From Micromonospora sediminicola (lineage in GTDB: Bacteria > Actinomycetota > Actinomycetes > Mycobacteriales > Micromonosporaceae): a DNA stretch of 64,000 bases. The stretch lies in NCBI RefSeq assembly GCF_900089585.1, contig NZ_FLRH01000004.1, positions 1,109,001 through 1,173,000 on the forward strand, read 5' to 3'. Under the pieces are notes generated by a model. The model saw only the letters and a list, made by a program, of their open reading frames with translations, had not been told where the DNA came from and did not search any database. Positions 1-8,098 of the stretch are shown here, in pieces (position 1 is the first letter of the stretch; the number at the start of each line of letters is the position of its first letter). The translations under genes and the position numbers were made by a program.

Positions 1-265
1 TTCCGGTCGGGGTGGGACTGGCCCGCTCCTCGTCCGAGCCGGACGCCGCGTACGCCGCCGCGCCGACCGTCAGCAGGGCGATCACAGCGATCTTGACGAT
101 CACGCCACGGATCGCGGTCCAGGCGTTGCGCCGGGCGCCGGGCACGCTGGTCCGGATCGTCTGGTAGTCCTTCCAGCCGCGCTGGGCACGGGCGTACGAC
201 GCGCCGACACCGGCGCCGATGACCAGGCCCACCACGAGGAGGGCCGCGATGACAGCTTGCTCCAC
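1..265 (-). CDS. Small membrane protein, 3' end outside window
   Basis: The frame starts with GTG at 265 and runs off the left edge, so 88 residues are visible. Two hydrophobic stretches lie at about residues 4-22 and 54-73, separated by a basic, aromatic segment. The visible end is acidic then Ser/Pro/Thr-rich. I do not recognise the family. An ATG at 281 opens a different frame that is Arg/Pro/Gly-rich without hydrophobic periodicity, so I prefer the GTG frame even though its GGAG sits almost on the start. It follows the protease gene by 88 bp on the same strand and may be the last gene of the moxR operon. Confidence 0.5.
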   Translation of the reverse strand, partial: MEQAVIAALLVVGLVIGAGVGASYARAQRGWKDYQTIRTSVPGARRNAWTAIRGVIVKIAVIALLTVGAAAYAASGSDEERASPTPTG

Positions 266-353
266 CTCCGCCAGTATCCATACTCAGCGTAATATTTCCA
301 TTGTCCGATGCTCCCACGCCGGATATCCGACAGTTCCGCGGCGTCTGCGCAGC

Positions 354-1214
354 TCAGCCGCCCCGACCGATGATGGTGTCGGCGGTCTGCTGGACCTGGT
401 CGATCGGGATGGCGAAGCCGATGCCGATCGAGCCGTTCCCGTCGATGGTGGCGATGGCGGTGTTGACCCCGACCACCTCGCCGCGCGCGTTCACCAGCGG
501 CCCACCGGAGTTGCCCGGGTTGATCGAGGCGTCGGTCTGCACCGCCGTGTGCCGGCCGTTGCCGATCCGCACCTGCCGGTTGAGCGCGCTGACGATACCG
601 GCGGTGACGGTGCCGGCCAGCCCGAGCGGCGAGCCGACCGCGAGCACCGGCTCCCCCACCCGGGTCGAGTTCGCCTTCGCCAGCGGCAGCGGGGGCAGCC
701 CGGCGGACGCCGGCACCTTGAGCACCGCGAGGTCGCTGCCCGGCTCCCGGCCCACCACCTCGGCGGGGAACCGACGCCCGTCCGAGGTCTCCACCGTCAC
801 CGGCCCGGAGCCACCCCGGGCGAGGATGTGGTCGTTGGTGACGATGTGCTGTTCGTTGTCGATGGCGAAGCCGGACCCGGAGGCCCCGGCGCCGGACTTC
901 CCGGCGACCATCACCGACACCACCCCGGGCACCGTCCGCCCGGCGGCGGTGACCAGCTCCGCCGGCACCGGCGCGGCCGAGGCCGCGGACGGGCCGGGCG
1001 CGCCCCGGTCGGCGGCCCAGGTGCCGGCCGCCGCGCCGGAGACGGTGGAGAGCGCCACCACCGCCGCCGCGCCCAGCAGCCGGCTCTGCCAGCTCCGCCG
1101 CCCCGCCCCCTGGTCGGGGCCGGCCCCGTCCCGGCGCCCGCGCCCGTCCGGGTCCAGCTCCGGCGAGACGAACCACGGACCGCGCGGCTCGCCGAGTCCG
1201 GTCTGCACTGCCAT
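354..1214 (-). CDS. Trypsin-like serine protease (S1C/HtrA type, no PDZ)
   Basis: This is a 286-residue membrane-anchored serine protease. A Gly/Arg-rich cytoplasmic tail (1-45) is followed by one membrane segment (about 46-66) and a chymotrypsin-fold domain from about 85 to the end. The triad is visible: His129 in TNDH, Asp161 in SDLAVLK, Ser236 in GNSGGPL. The protein stops just after the protease domain, so the PDZ domain usual in HtrA/DegP is missing and it is about 100-200 residues shorter than those. Start: the ATG gives the N-terminal anchor. It lies 47 bp downstream of the VWA gene on the same strand, which suggests co-transcription. By family it should cleave misfolded or specific extracytoplasmic proteins; the substrate is unknown. 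Confidence 0.85.
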   Translation of the reverse strand: MAVQTGLGEPRGPWFVSPELDPDGRGRRDGAGPDQGAGRRSWQSRLLGAAAVVALSTVSGAAAGTWAADRGAPGPSAASAAPVPAELVTAAGRTVPGVVSVMVAGKSGAGASGSGFAIDNEQHIVTNDHILARGGSGPVTVETSDGRRFPAEVVGREPGSDLAVLKVPASAGLPPLPLAKANSTRVGEPVLAVGSPLGLAGTVTAGIVSALNRQVRIGNGRHTAVQTDASINPGNSGGPLVNARGEVVGVNTAIATIDGNGSIGIGFAIPIDQVQQTADTIIGRGG

Positions 1215-1261
1215 GCCTGGCTCCTCACGTGTCGTGCCGTCGTCCGGTCGTGGTGTGCGGA

Positions 1262-2221
1262 TCAGGGCAGCCGGGAGAACCACCGCAGCGACCCGGCGGC
1301 GGCGCCCATGGCCAGGACCAGCCCGAGCCCGATGAAGCGGGCCGAGACGTCCTGCCGTTCCGTGCGGTAGCCGACCGACGTGCCGATGTCCTCGTAGACG
1401 TCCTTCAGCTCGGCGCTGGTGGACGCCTCGTGGAAACCGCCGCCGGTCTGGTCGGCCACCGCCTTGAGCGTCTGCCCGTCCACCGGCACCTGGATCGCCC
1501 GGCCGCCCCGGTCGACCGAGCCGCCGGGTGTGCCGAAGGAGATGGTGTGCACCGGCACCTTCGCGGCGACCGCCTGGTCGGCGGCCTCCATCGGGTCCAT
1601 CCCGGAGGTGTTGGCGCCGTCGGAGAGGATGATGATCCGGGCCGGCGGCGGGTCCTTCGCGGCGGTGGCGTCCAGGCTCTTCACCGCGCCCAGCGACGTG
1701 CTGATCGCCTCGCCGATCGCGGTCCCCTGCACGCCGGTGATCCCCTCGGCGAGCCGTTCGATCCCCTCGTGCAGCGCCTCCCGGTCGGTGCTCGGGGGCA
1801 CCAGCACCGCCGCGCTGCCGGCGAACGCGACCAGGCCGACGTTGAACTCGTCGGGCAGCCCGTCGACGAACTTCCGGCCGGCCTCCTTGGCCGCGGTCAG
1901 CCGGTCCGGGTCCACGTCGGAGGCGAGCATCGAGGTGGAGACGTCCACCGCGACCATCACGGTGGCCCGCTCCCGGGGCACCCGCACCTCCGCCTCCGGC
2001 CGGGCGAAGCCGACCACCAGCAGCGCCAGCATGGCGAGGAAGAGTCCGGCCGGGACGTGTCGTCGCCAGGCCGGCCGGCGCGGGGCCACCCGGTCCAGCA
2101 GGCGCAGGTTGGTGAACCGGACCGCGTAGCGGCTCTGCCGGCGTTGCAGCACGAGATAGCCGGCGACCAACGCGGCGACGGCGAGCAGCAGCCACAGGCG
2201 GGCGGGCGACTGCCAGGTCAT
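1262..2221 (-). CDS. VWA-domain membrane protein (BatA/YeaD-operon type)
   Basis: 319 residues. Membrane segments lie at about 9-24 and 57-73, then a von Willebrand factor A domain (about 86-275), then a C-terminal membrane segment (about 294-312). The metal-ion-dependent adhesion site motif DVSTS is at 93-97. This architecture matches the BatA-type proteins encoded beside MoxR ATPases, which are thought to act with MoxR in assembling or inserting metals into protein complexes; the target here is unknown. The ATG overlaps the DUF58 stop codon by 4 bp (ATGA, 2218-2221), so translation is probably coupled. Confidence 0.85.
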   Translation of the reverse strand: MTWQSPARLWLLLAVAALVAGYLVLQRRQSRYAVRFTNLRLLDRVAPRRPAWRRHVPAGLFLAMLALLVVGFARPEAEVRVPRERATVMVAVDVSTSMLASDVDPDRLTAAKEAGRKFVDGLPDEFNVGLVAFAGSAAVLVPPSTDREALHEGIERLAEGITGVQGTAIGEAISTSLGAVKSLDATAAKDPPPARIIILSDGANTSGMDPMEAADQAVAAKVPVHTISFGTPGGSVDRGGRAIQVPVDGQTLKAVADQTGGGFHEASTSAELKDVYEDIGTSVGYRTERQDVSARFIGLGLVLAMGAAAGSLRWFSRLP

Positions 2222-3276
2222 GCGGCACCTCCCCGGGCGCCGGCCGGCGCCGTCGCCAGCCGGCGCTGCTCGTGTACGTGCCGGACGACGTCCGCGCACC
2301 AGTCCCGGTCGGTGCGCAGCTCCAGGTGGGTCGCGCCGGCCCGGCGCAGCGTGCGGCGGACCTGGTCGCGCTGCTCGGCGGCGGCCCGCGCGAACCGCTC
2401 GCGCAGGGCCGGGTCGCCGGTCCATACCTCGCGGTGGCGACCGCTCTCCGGGTCGACCAGGGTGATCAACCCGACGTCGGGCAGCTCCAGCTCGCGCGGG
2501 TCGGTCACCTCCACGGCGAGCACCTGGTGCCGGACCGCCAGCCGGCGCAGCGCGGCGGCCCAGGGCGGCGGCGGGCCGTCCGGGTCCTCGGGCAGTTCGT
2601 CGAGGAAGTCGGAGACGACCACCACGAGGCCCCGGCCGGTGGCGACCCGGTGCAGGCCGTCCAGCCCGTCGGCGAGGCCCGGCGCGGCGTCCGCCCGGGC
2701 GCCGGCCGGACCGGCCGCGCGCGGGTCCGGCCCGTCGTCGGTACGCGGGGCGCCGAGCAGCGCGCGGAGCAGCCCGAGCAGATGGGTACGCCCGCTGCGG
2801 GCTGGGAACCGGCGCAGCCCGTCCGGGGCGAGCACCTGGGCGCCGAGCCGGTTGCCGACCCCGGCGGTGAGGAAGCCGACGCAGGCCACCGCCGCCACCG
2901 CGAGTTCCCGCTTGTCCAGCGCGGCGGTTCCGTACTCCATGCTGGCGCTGGCGTCGACGACCATCCAGGTGGTCAGCTCCCGGTCGGCGTCGACCTCACG
3001 CACGTGCGGGACGGTGGTGCGCGCGGTGACCGCCCAGTCCATCCGCCGGACCTCGTCCTCGCCGGGGCGGTACTCGCGACTGCCGGCCGCCTCACTGCCG
3101 GGCCCGGGCAGCAGCCCCCGGTACCGGCCGTGCAGCAGACCGTCCAGCCGCCGGGTCACGGTCAGCTCCAGTCGGCGTACCCGCTGGTCGGGAGCGAGGT
3201 CGGCGAGGCCGGGAGCGGCGGCGCCGAGATCGGGCCGGGCGGGCGTGGGCGGGGCGGGGACGGCCCGGCGGGTCAT
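2218..3276 (-). CDS. DUF58 domain protein
   Basis: 352 residues. The DUF58 signature REYRPGEDEVRRMDW is at 67-81, followed by a VWA-like fold with DASAS at 108-112. No membrane segment is evident, so it is probably cytoplasmic. DUF58 proteins are the usual partner between MoxR and VWA membrane proteins; their biochemical role is unproven. Both ends overlap neighbours by 4 bp (moxR stop at 3273-3276, VWA start at 2218-2221), a strong sign of one operon. A Pro/Ala-rich stretch of about 25 residues precedes the conserved part. Confidence 0.85.
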   Translation of the reverse strand: MTRRAVPAPPTPARPDLGAAAPGLADLAPDQRVRRLELTVTRRLDGLLHGRYRGLLPGPGSEAAGSREYRPGEDEVRRMDWAVTARTTVPHVREVDADRELTTWMVVDASASMEYGTAALDKRELAVAAVACVGFLTAGVGNRLGAQVLAPDGLRRFPARSGRTHLLGLLRALLGAPRTDDGPDPRAAGPAGARADAAPGLADGLDGLHRVATGRGLVVVVSDFLDELPEDPDGPPPPWAAALRRLAVRHQVLAVEVTDPRELELPDVGLITLVDPESGRHREVWTGDPALRERFARAAAEQRDQVRRTLRRAGATHLELRTDRDWCADVVRHVHEQRRLATAPAGARGGAA

Positions 3277-4322
3277 GCCGCCGCCAGGTCCGGCGCCGCC
3301 TCCGCGGGCCCGGTCACCAGCCGGGGCGGGGGCACCGCCTCGACCAGCCGGCGCACCACGTCCTCGCCGGAGATGCCGTCGGCGACCGCGTCGAAGGAGA
3401 GCACCAGCCGGTGTGCCAGGACGTCCACCGCCAGGTCCCGGATGTCCTCGGGCAGCACGTAGTCCCGGCCGTGGATCAGGGCCTGTGCCCGGGCCGCCGC
3501 GACCAGACCGAGCGTGGCCCGGGGACTCGCGCCGTACGCCAGCAGCGGGGCGACGTCGGGCAGCCCGAACCGCCCGGGGTCGCGGGTGGCGAGGATGAGC
3601 CGGACCACGTACTCGGCCAGCGCGTGGTGGACGAAGACGTCGGTCGCGCGGCGCTGGAGTTCGCGCAGCCGGGCCGGGTCGAGGACCGGGCGCGGGGTGG
3701 GCCGCTCGGTGCTCATCCGGTAGAGGATGGCCAGCTCGTCGGCGTCGCTGGGGTAGTCGACCACGACCTTCATGAGGAACCGGTCGCGCTGCGCCTCGGG
3801 GAGTTGGTAGACCCCCTCCGACTCGATCGGGTTCTGGGTGGCCAGCACCAGGAACGGGTCGGGCACCGGCCAGCTCCGCCCGGCGATCGAGACCTGCCGG
3901 TCGGCCATCGCCTCCAGCAGGGCCGACTGGACCTTGGCCGGGGCCCGGTTGATCTCGTCGGCGAGGACCAGGTTCGACATGATCGGTCCCAGCTCCACGT
4001 CGAACGTCTCGGTGGAGGCGCGGTAGATCCGGGTGCCGACGATGTCCGACGGGACCAGGTCGGGCGTGAACTGGATCCGGGCGAAGGTCCCGCCGACCAC
4101 CGTGGCCAGCGTCTGCGCGGCCAGCGTCTTGGCCACCCCCGGCACGCCCTCCAGCAGGCAGTGACCGTCGGCGATCAGGGCGGTGAGCAGGCGGTCGACG
4201 AGCCGATCCTGCCCGACGATCACGCGTTTGACCTCGAAGAGGGTCTGTTCCAGCTCGACGCCGCTCGCATCGGCATCGACCGGGCTGGGCACGCTGGCCA
4301 GGGTGTCCGAGATGTCCGTCAC
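3273..4322 (-). CDS. MoxR-family AAA+ ATPase
   Basis: 349 residues, typical for the family. Walker A GVPGVAKT is at 59-66, Walker B is LVLADEINR, and the sensor-1 region is LATQNP. MoxR ATPases act as chaperones for VWA-domain partners, and the next two genes encode exactly such partners. The GTG start at 4322 has a GGGAAG Shine-Dalgarno sequence 9-10 bp upstream. It is the first gene of the operon. A GATAAT -10-like hexamer at 4352-4357 would give a leader of roughly 25 nt. Confidence 0.92.
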   Translation of the reverse strand: MTDISDTLASVPSPVDADASGVELEQTLFEVKRVIVGQDRLVDRLLTALIADGHCLLEGVPGVAKTLAAQTLATVVGGTFARIQFTPDLVPSDIVGTRIYRASTETFDVELGPIMSNLVLADEINRAPAKVQSALLEAMADRQVSIAGRSWPVPDPFLVLATQNPIESEGVYQLPEAQRDRFLMKVVVDYPSDADELAILYRMSTERPTPRPVLDPARLRELQRRATDVFVHHALAEYVVRLILATRDPGRFGLPDVAPLLAYGASPRATLGLVAAARAQALIHGRDYVLPEDIRDLAVDVLAHRLVLSFDAVADGISGEDVVRRLVEAVPPPRLVTGPAEAAPDLAAA

Positions 4323-4351
4323 GGTGCTTGCTTCCCGGGCCGGACGCGCGA

Positions 4352-4357
4352 CAAACG
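4352..4357 (-). promoter_or_regulatory. Possible -10 element of the moxR operon
   Basis: On the minus strand this reads GATAAT in an otherwise GC-rich stretch, about 30 bp upstream of the moxR GTG. No convincing -35 hexamer is seen 16-18 bp further up, so the assignment rests on the -10 alone. Confidence 0.3.
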
Positions 4358-4472
4358 TCGGATTATCGGCCCCTGTCCGGCCGTCGGCGGGCCGGACCGG
4401 GAGGACCTCCCCGATCGGGCGGCAACGGCGCGAACCGGCGGTGGGACGCCCGGATCGACACGGAACACGACA

Positions 4473-4498
4473 TCGACCCCCGCCGGAGCGGGGGTCGA
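4473..4498 (-). terminator. Hairpin terminator after secreted-protein gene
   Basis: TCGACCCCCGC pairs perfectly with GCGGGGGTCGA across a 4-nt loop (11-bp stem). It lies 17 bp beyond the stop codon of the secreted-protein gene and upstream of moxR. It lacks a T-tract, as is common for terminators in GC-rich actinomycetes. Confidence 0.6.
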
Positions 4499-4514
4499 CG
4501 CGCGGGCGGGTGGG

Positions 4515-5039
4515 TCAGTTGGCGATCACGATGTGGAACGGCCGGTCCGAGTAGCCGCCGGAGGAGCTGCGGGTCTGCACGAAGACCCCGGTGGGCGTCA
4601 GCGTCCGCGGCGCGGCCGCGACCTCACCGGCCGGGGGCACGTTCGCCGAGTCGTTCGTGCCGAGGGACACGTGGTACGACTTCGCGGACACGTTGTAGTC
4701 CAGCAGCACCAGGTACTGGCCGGCGAAGACACCCGGCCCGGGCGCGAACTTGGACGAGGAGACGACGTTGCCGGAGTGCTGGAGCAGCGTCCCGTTCTGG
4801 GCGACGACCGCCCAGGCCACCGTGCCCGGCGCCGGCGGGGCCAGGGTGGCCCGCAGGGCCGCCTTGGCGGCCCGCTGCTCGGCGGCGGTCACCGGCGGCT
4901 GCTGCGTGGCGTGCCGGACGGCGGGCTGCGGGGCCTTCGCCTGCGGCTGGGCGGCGATCGCGACGCCTCCGCCCGCCACGGTGAGGGACAGGGCGGCGAG
5001 TGCCACCACCGTCGCCTTTCGCTTGAAGAATGTGGCCAT
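4515..5039 (-). CDS. Secreted protein of unknown function
   Basis: 174 residues from an ATG at 5039 with GGGAGA 7 bp upstream. A classic signal peptide (KRK then a hydrophobic core, about 4-28, ending AIA/AA) is followed by an Ala/Gln/Pro-rich linker (29-65) and a domain of about 100 residues rich in small and beta-branched residues (AWAVVAQNGTLLQHSGNV, then FAGQYLVLLDYNV). The second half looks like an all-beta extracellular domain. I do not recognise the family. A longer in-frame extension to 5171 is ignored because the signal peptide starts at 5039. The gene has a strong promoter and an unusually long leader. Confidence 0.75.
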   Translation of the reverse strand: MATFFKRKATVVALAALSLTVAGGGVAIAAQPQAKAPQPAVRHATQQPPVTAAEQRAAKAALRATLAPPAPGTVAWAVVAQNGTLLQHSGNVVSSSKFAPGPGVFAGQYLVLLDYNVSAKSYHVSLGTNDSANVPPAGEVAAAPRTLTPTGVFVQTRSSSGGYSDRPFHIVIAN

Positions 5040-5216
5040 GACAGATCTCCCTTTTGTGGACCGTGGTGATACGGCCGACCCGCGAATTGCCGCGCGGGAC
5101 GGATGCTTTCGAGCACGGGCGATCGGGCGCGAACAATTGCGGACCATCGGGTGTCCGCGTCGGGAGCGCACCGCTGCTGAACTGGCCTTACTACAGAGAG
5201 TCGCGACGTCTCAACC
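5040..5216 (-). other. Long 5' leader of the secreted-protein gene
   Basis: The predicted start site near 5217 leaves about 178 nt untranslated before the ATG at 5039. It contains a short hairpin (CCGCG pairing with CGCGG across CGGCAATT, around 5080). I could not match it to a known riboswitch class. The remaining 5' part of the divergent gap (5254-5349) shows nothing further I can name. Confidence 0.35.
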
Positions 5217-5223
5217 AGGTTGG

Positions 5224-5253
5224 AACCTAGCACCGGAAAATGCGACGGGTCAA
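5224..5253 (-). promoter_or_regulatory. Sigma-70-type promoter of secreted-protein gene
   Basis: On the minus strand, TTGACC (5253-5248) and TAGGTT (5229-5224) are separated by 18 bp. Both fit the actinobacterial housekeeping consensus (TTGACN, TANNNT). Predicted transcription start is near 5217. Confidence 0.6.
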
Positions 5254-5349
5254 TAGTTCTCATTGCGTGTCCGCGACCCGCCTAAATTGTGAGTGAGTAG
5301 CGCTCGACCATTCACGAAATTGCTTCACGGGATGCGGCACGGCGGCCGG

Positions 5350-5355
5350 TAGCCT
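5350..5355 (+). promoter_or_regulatory. -10 element for a leaderless EEP-family gene
   Basis: TAGCCT is followed by 7 nt and then the GTG start at 5363, the spacing expected when the transcript begins at the start codon. No Shine-Dalgarno sequence precedes the GTG. Confidence 0.45.
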
Positions 5356-5362
5356 GACCGTC

Positions 5363-6355
5363 GTGATCACGACGGAAGCGCCGACACGCGGTGACGCCCG
5401 GGGCGGGCGATGGGTGACGGCGGCGTGCTGGTCGGCCGCCGCGCCGGTGGCCGCCTGGGCGGTGCTGCGCCTGGCCGGGCTGGAGCGGGGTCCGCTGGTG
5501 CTGACCACCGCCTTCACGCCGTACGTCGCGGCCCTGGCCTGGGTCGTGGTGGTGCCGGCGCTCGCGCTGCGGCGCCGGGCGCCCGCGGCGGTGGCGGCGC
5601 TCGCCGCGCTGGCGCTGCTCGGCGCGGTGGCCCCGCGCGTGCTGCCCGACGACCGGCCCCCGGCCGCCGGCCCGACGCTGCGGCTGCTCACCGCCAACCT
5701 GCGCCTAGGCTCCGCCGACCCGGCGGGCCTGGTGGAGCTGGTCCGCGCCCGGCGGGTGGACGTGCTCACCGTGCAGGAACTGACCCCGCGGCTCGCCGCC
5801 GACCTGGACCGGCTCGGCCTGGCCACGCTGCTGCCGCACCGGTCGCTGAGCCCTGAGGTGGGCGCCACCGGATCCGGCCTGTACGCCCGCGAGCCGCTGA
5901 GCGACACCGGCCACCGGCGCAACCGGGGCTTCTTCTTCACCCAGGCGTACGGGACGGTGGCGGTGCCGGGCGCGCCGCCGCTGCGGGTGGAGTCGGCGCA
6001 TCCGGCCGCGCCGTACGCGGTCGACGTGGTGCCGGACTGGTGGACCGACCAGCGGGCGCAGCCGCCGGCCACGCCGACCGGCGGGCTCACCGTGCTGGCC
6101 GGGGACTTCAACGCCACCCTGGACCACGCGGCGCTGCGCGACCTGATCGCGACCGGCTACACCGACGCGGCCGATGCGACCGGCACCGGCCTCGGTGGCA
6201 CGTGGGGCCCGTACGACGGGGATCCGATCCCACCGGTCACCATCGACCACGTGCTGGTCGACCGGCGGATCGCGGTCCGCGCCGCCGGCACCTGGCCGGT
6301 GCCCGGCAGCGACCACCGGGCGCTGCTGGCCGAGCTGCGCCTGCCGGCGGCGTGA
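5363..6355 (+). CDS. Endonuclease/exonuclease/phosphatase-family membrane protein
   Basis: 330 residues. Three hydrophobic segments lie at about 16-37, 46-68 and 74-95, followed by an EEP fold from about 105. Catalytic-site motifs are LLTANLRLGS (Asn112), VQEL (Glu139), GDFNAT, TIDHVLVD and GSDH near the C-terminus. Members cleave phosphodiesters or phosphomonoesters with a divalent metal; those with this membrane-plus-EEP layout probably have their active site outside the cell. The substrate is not predictable. The GTG start is chosen because a TAGCCT -10 sits 7 nt upstream (leaderless). It is divergent from the secreted-protein gene. Confidence 0.8.
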   Translation: MITTEAPTRGDARGGRWVTAACWSAAAPVAAWAVLRLAGLERGPLVLTTAFTPYVAALAWVVVVPALALRRRAPAAVAALAALALLGAVAPRVLPDDRPPAAGPTLRLLTANLRLGSADPAGLVELVRARRVDVLTVQELTPRLAADLDRLGLATLLPHRSLSPEVGATGSGLYAREPLSDTGHRRNRGFFFTQAYGTVAVPGAPPLRVESAHPAAPYAVDVVPDWWTDQRAQPPATPTGGLTVLAGDFNATLDHAALRDLIATGYTDAADATGTGLGGTWGPYDGDPIPPVTIDHVLVDRRIAVRAAGTWPVPGSDHRALLAELRLPAA

Positions 6356-6365
6356 GCCCTCCGTC

Positions 6366-7964
6366 TCAGGCGGGTGCCCCGTCCTGCGCCCGGGCCCGGT
6401 CCAGGCCGTAGGTGAGCGCGTCGACCAGGGCGTGCCAGCTGGCCTCGACCACGTTGGGGTGCACGCCGACGGTGGTCCAGTCGCGGCCGGCGCCGGCGGT
6501 CTCCACCAGCACCCGGGTCACCGCGCCGGTGCCGTGGCTGCCCTCCAGGATGCGGACCTTGTAGTCGGCCAGCTCGAACTCGCGCAGCTCCGGGTAGTGC
6601 CGGGCCAGCCCCACCCGCAGCGCCTCGTCCAGCGCGTTGACCGGGCCGTTGCCCTCGGCGGTGGCGATCACGCGCTCACCGCGTACCCGGATCTTGACGG
6701 TTGCCTCGGAGACCACCGCCCCGTCCTCGCGGTGCTCGACCAGCACCCGGTACGACTCCAGCGCGAACGGCCGGGCCGGCGCGGCGTCCGGCAGCTCCGA
6801 GCGGACCAGCAGCTCGAACGACGCGTCGGCGGCTTCGAACGACCAGCCGCCCGCCTCCAGTTCCTTGACCCGGGCGGTGACCGACGACAGCGCGTCCGGA
6901 TGGCCGGCCAGGTCCAGGCCGAGCTCGCGACTCTTGAGCTCGATGCTGGCCCGGCCGGCCATCTCGGTCACCAGGATCCGCATGTCGTTGCCCACCACGG
7001 CCGGGTCGACGTGGTTGTAGAGCAACGGGTCGACCTTGATCGCGCTCGCGTGCAGCCCCGCCTTGTGGGCGAAGGCGGCGGCCCCGACGTAGGCCTGGTG
7101 GGTGTCGGGGGCGATGTTGGCGATCTCGGCGATGGCGTGCGAGACCCGCACCATCTGTTCCAGGCAGCCCTCGGGTAGGACGGGCATGCCGAGCTTGAGC
7201 TGGAGGTTGGCGACGATCGCGAACAGGTCCGCGTTGCCGGGGCGCTCGCCGTAACCGTTGGCGGTGCCCTGCACGTGCCGGACGCCGGCCTCGACCGCCG
7301 CGATGGTGTTCGCCACCGCGCACGCGGTGTCGTTCTGGGCGTGCATGCCGAGCTGCTCGGGCGCGACGCCGGTGCGCGCGACCAACTCCTCGATCGCGGC
7401 GGTGACCTGGGAGGGCAGCATGCCGCCGTTGGTGTCGCACAGCACGAACCGCTCGGCGCCGGCGGCCAGCGCGGCCTGCACCACCGCGGCGGTGTAGCCG
7501 GGGTCGTGGCGGAAGCCGTCGAACGTGTGCTCCCCGTCGACGAAGACGCGCCGTCCCTGCGCCACCAGGTACGCCACGGTGTCGCGGACCATCGCCAGGT
7601 TCTCCTCGGCGGTGGTGCGCAGCGCCCGCTCGACGTGCCGCAGGTCCGCCTTGGCGACCAGCGCCACGGCCGGGGTCCGGGCGTCGAGCAGCCCGCGCAC
7701 CTGCGGGTCGTCCTCGACCGCCAGGCCGGCCTTGCGGGTGGCGCCGAAGGCGACCAGGACCGCGTGCCGCAGGTCCAGCTCGGTGCGGGCCCGGCGGAAG
7801 AACTCGGTGTCCTTGGGTACCGCCCCCGGCCAGCCGCCCTCGATGAAGCCGACCCCGAGGTCGTCGAGCAGGCGGGCCACCGCCAGCTTGTCGACCACCG
7901 AGTAGCTGAGCCCTTCACGCTGGGCGCCGTCGCGCAGCGTCGTGTCGTACACCTGGAAGGTCAT
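6366..7964 (-). CDS. cimA: Citramalate synthase
   Basis: 532 residues, the usual size for the LeuA-like citramalate synthase. It condenses acetyl-CoA and pyruvate to (R)-citramalate, the first step of the threonine-independent isoleucine route. Visible are the N-terminal VYDTTLRDGAQREG motif (metal-binding Asp12), GFIEGGWPG, LCDTNGGMLP, HAQNDTACAVAN and the subunit-bridging GLHASAIKVDP, then a C-terminal regulatory (LeuA dimer) domain from about residue 400. The ATG at 7964 is preceded by GAAGAGGAC. A leader-peptide attenuator lies directly upstream (7993-8098). Annotation as 2-isopropylmalate synthase or homocitrate synthase is less likely given the EGGWPG motif and overall length. Confidence 0.9.
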   Translation of the reverse strand: MTFQVYDTTLRDGAQREGLSYSVVDKLAVARLLDDLGVGFIEGGWPGAVPKDTEFFRRARTELDLRHAVLVAFGATRKAGLAVEDDPQVRGLLDARTPAVALVAKADLRHVERALRTTAEENLAMVRDTVAYLVAQGRRVFVDGEHTFDGFRHDPGYTAAVVQAALAAGAERFVLCDTNGGMLPSQVTAAIEELVARTGVAPEQLGMHAQNDTACAVANTIAAVEAGVRHVQGTANGYGERPGNADLFAIVANLQLKLGMPVLPEGCLEQMVRVSHAIAEIANIAPDTHQAYVGAAAFAHKAGLHASAIKVDPLLYNHVDPAVVGNDMRILVTEMAGRASIELKSRELGLDLAGHPDALSSVTARVKELEAGGWSFEAADASFELLVRSELPDAAPARPFALESYRVLVEHREDGAVVSEATVKIRVRGERVIATAEGNGPVNALDEALRVGLARHYPELREFELADYKVRILEGSHGTGAVTRVLVETAGAGRDWTTVGVHPNVVEASWHALVDALTYGLDRARAQDGAPA

Positions 7965-7992
7965 CGGAGTCCTCTTCTCGTGCCTGGGGGAG

Positions 7993-8026
7993 CAACAAAA
8001 AGACCCCCCGCGGATGCGGGAGGTCT
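7993..8026 (-). terminator. Intrinsic terminator of the cimA attenuator
   Basis: On the minus strand AGACCTCCCGC pairs with GCGGGGGGTCT (one G-U pair) around the loop ATCC and is followed directly by TTTTTGTTG. It lies between the leader peptide and cimA, so it can only act as a conditional terminator. Confidence 0.8.
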
Positions 8027-8057
8027 GCGCGCTCGGCGGAGGGGAAGGCCGGCGCGC
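8027..8057 (-). promoter_or_regulatory. Hairpin I of the cimA attenuator
   Basis: On the minus strand GCGCGCCGGC (8057-8048) pairs with GCCGAGCGCGC (8037-8027), with one bulged A. It starts in the leader stop codon and abuts the terminator stem. A ribosome stalled in or terminating at the leader would influence its folding. Confidence 0.5.
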
Positions 8058-8098
8058 TAGCTGCCAATGATCAGGACAGAGCTGGTCACGACGAGCAC
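8057..8098 (-). CDS. Branched-chain amino acid leader peptide of cimA
   Basis: The 13-residue frame reads MLVVTSSVLIIGS from a GTG at 8098 to TAG at 8059-8057. Seven of thirteen residues are Leu, Val or Ile, including the run V-L-I-I. A GGAGG lies upstream at spacing of about 7-8 nt. It is followed at once by a hairpin and a T-tailed terminator, the layout of a classical attenuation leader. Leader-peptide attenuation of ilvB and leuA-type genes is established for actinobacteria. Here the sensed tRNAs should be those for Leu, Val and Ile. Confidence 0.8.
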   Translation of the reverse strand: MLVVTSSVLIIGS

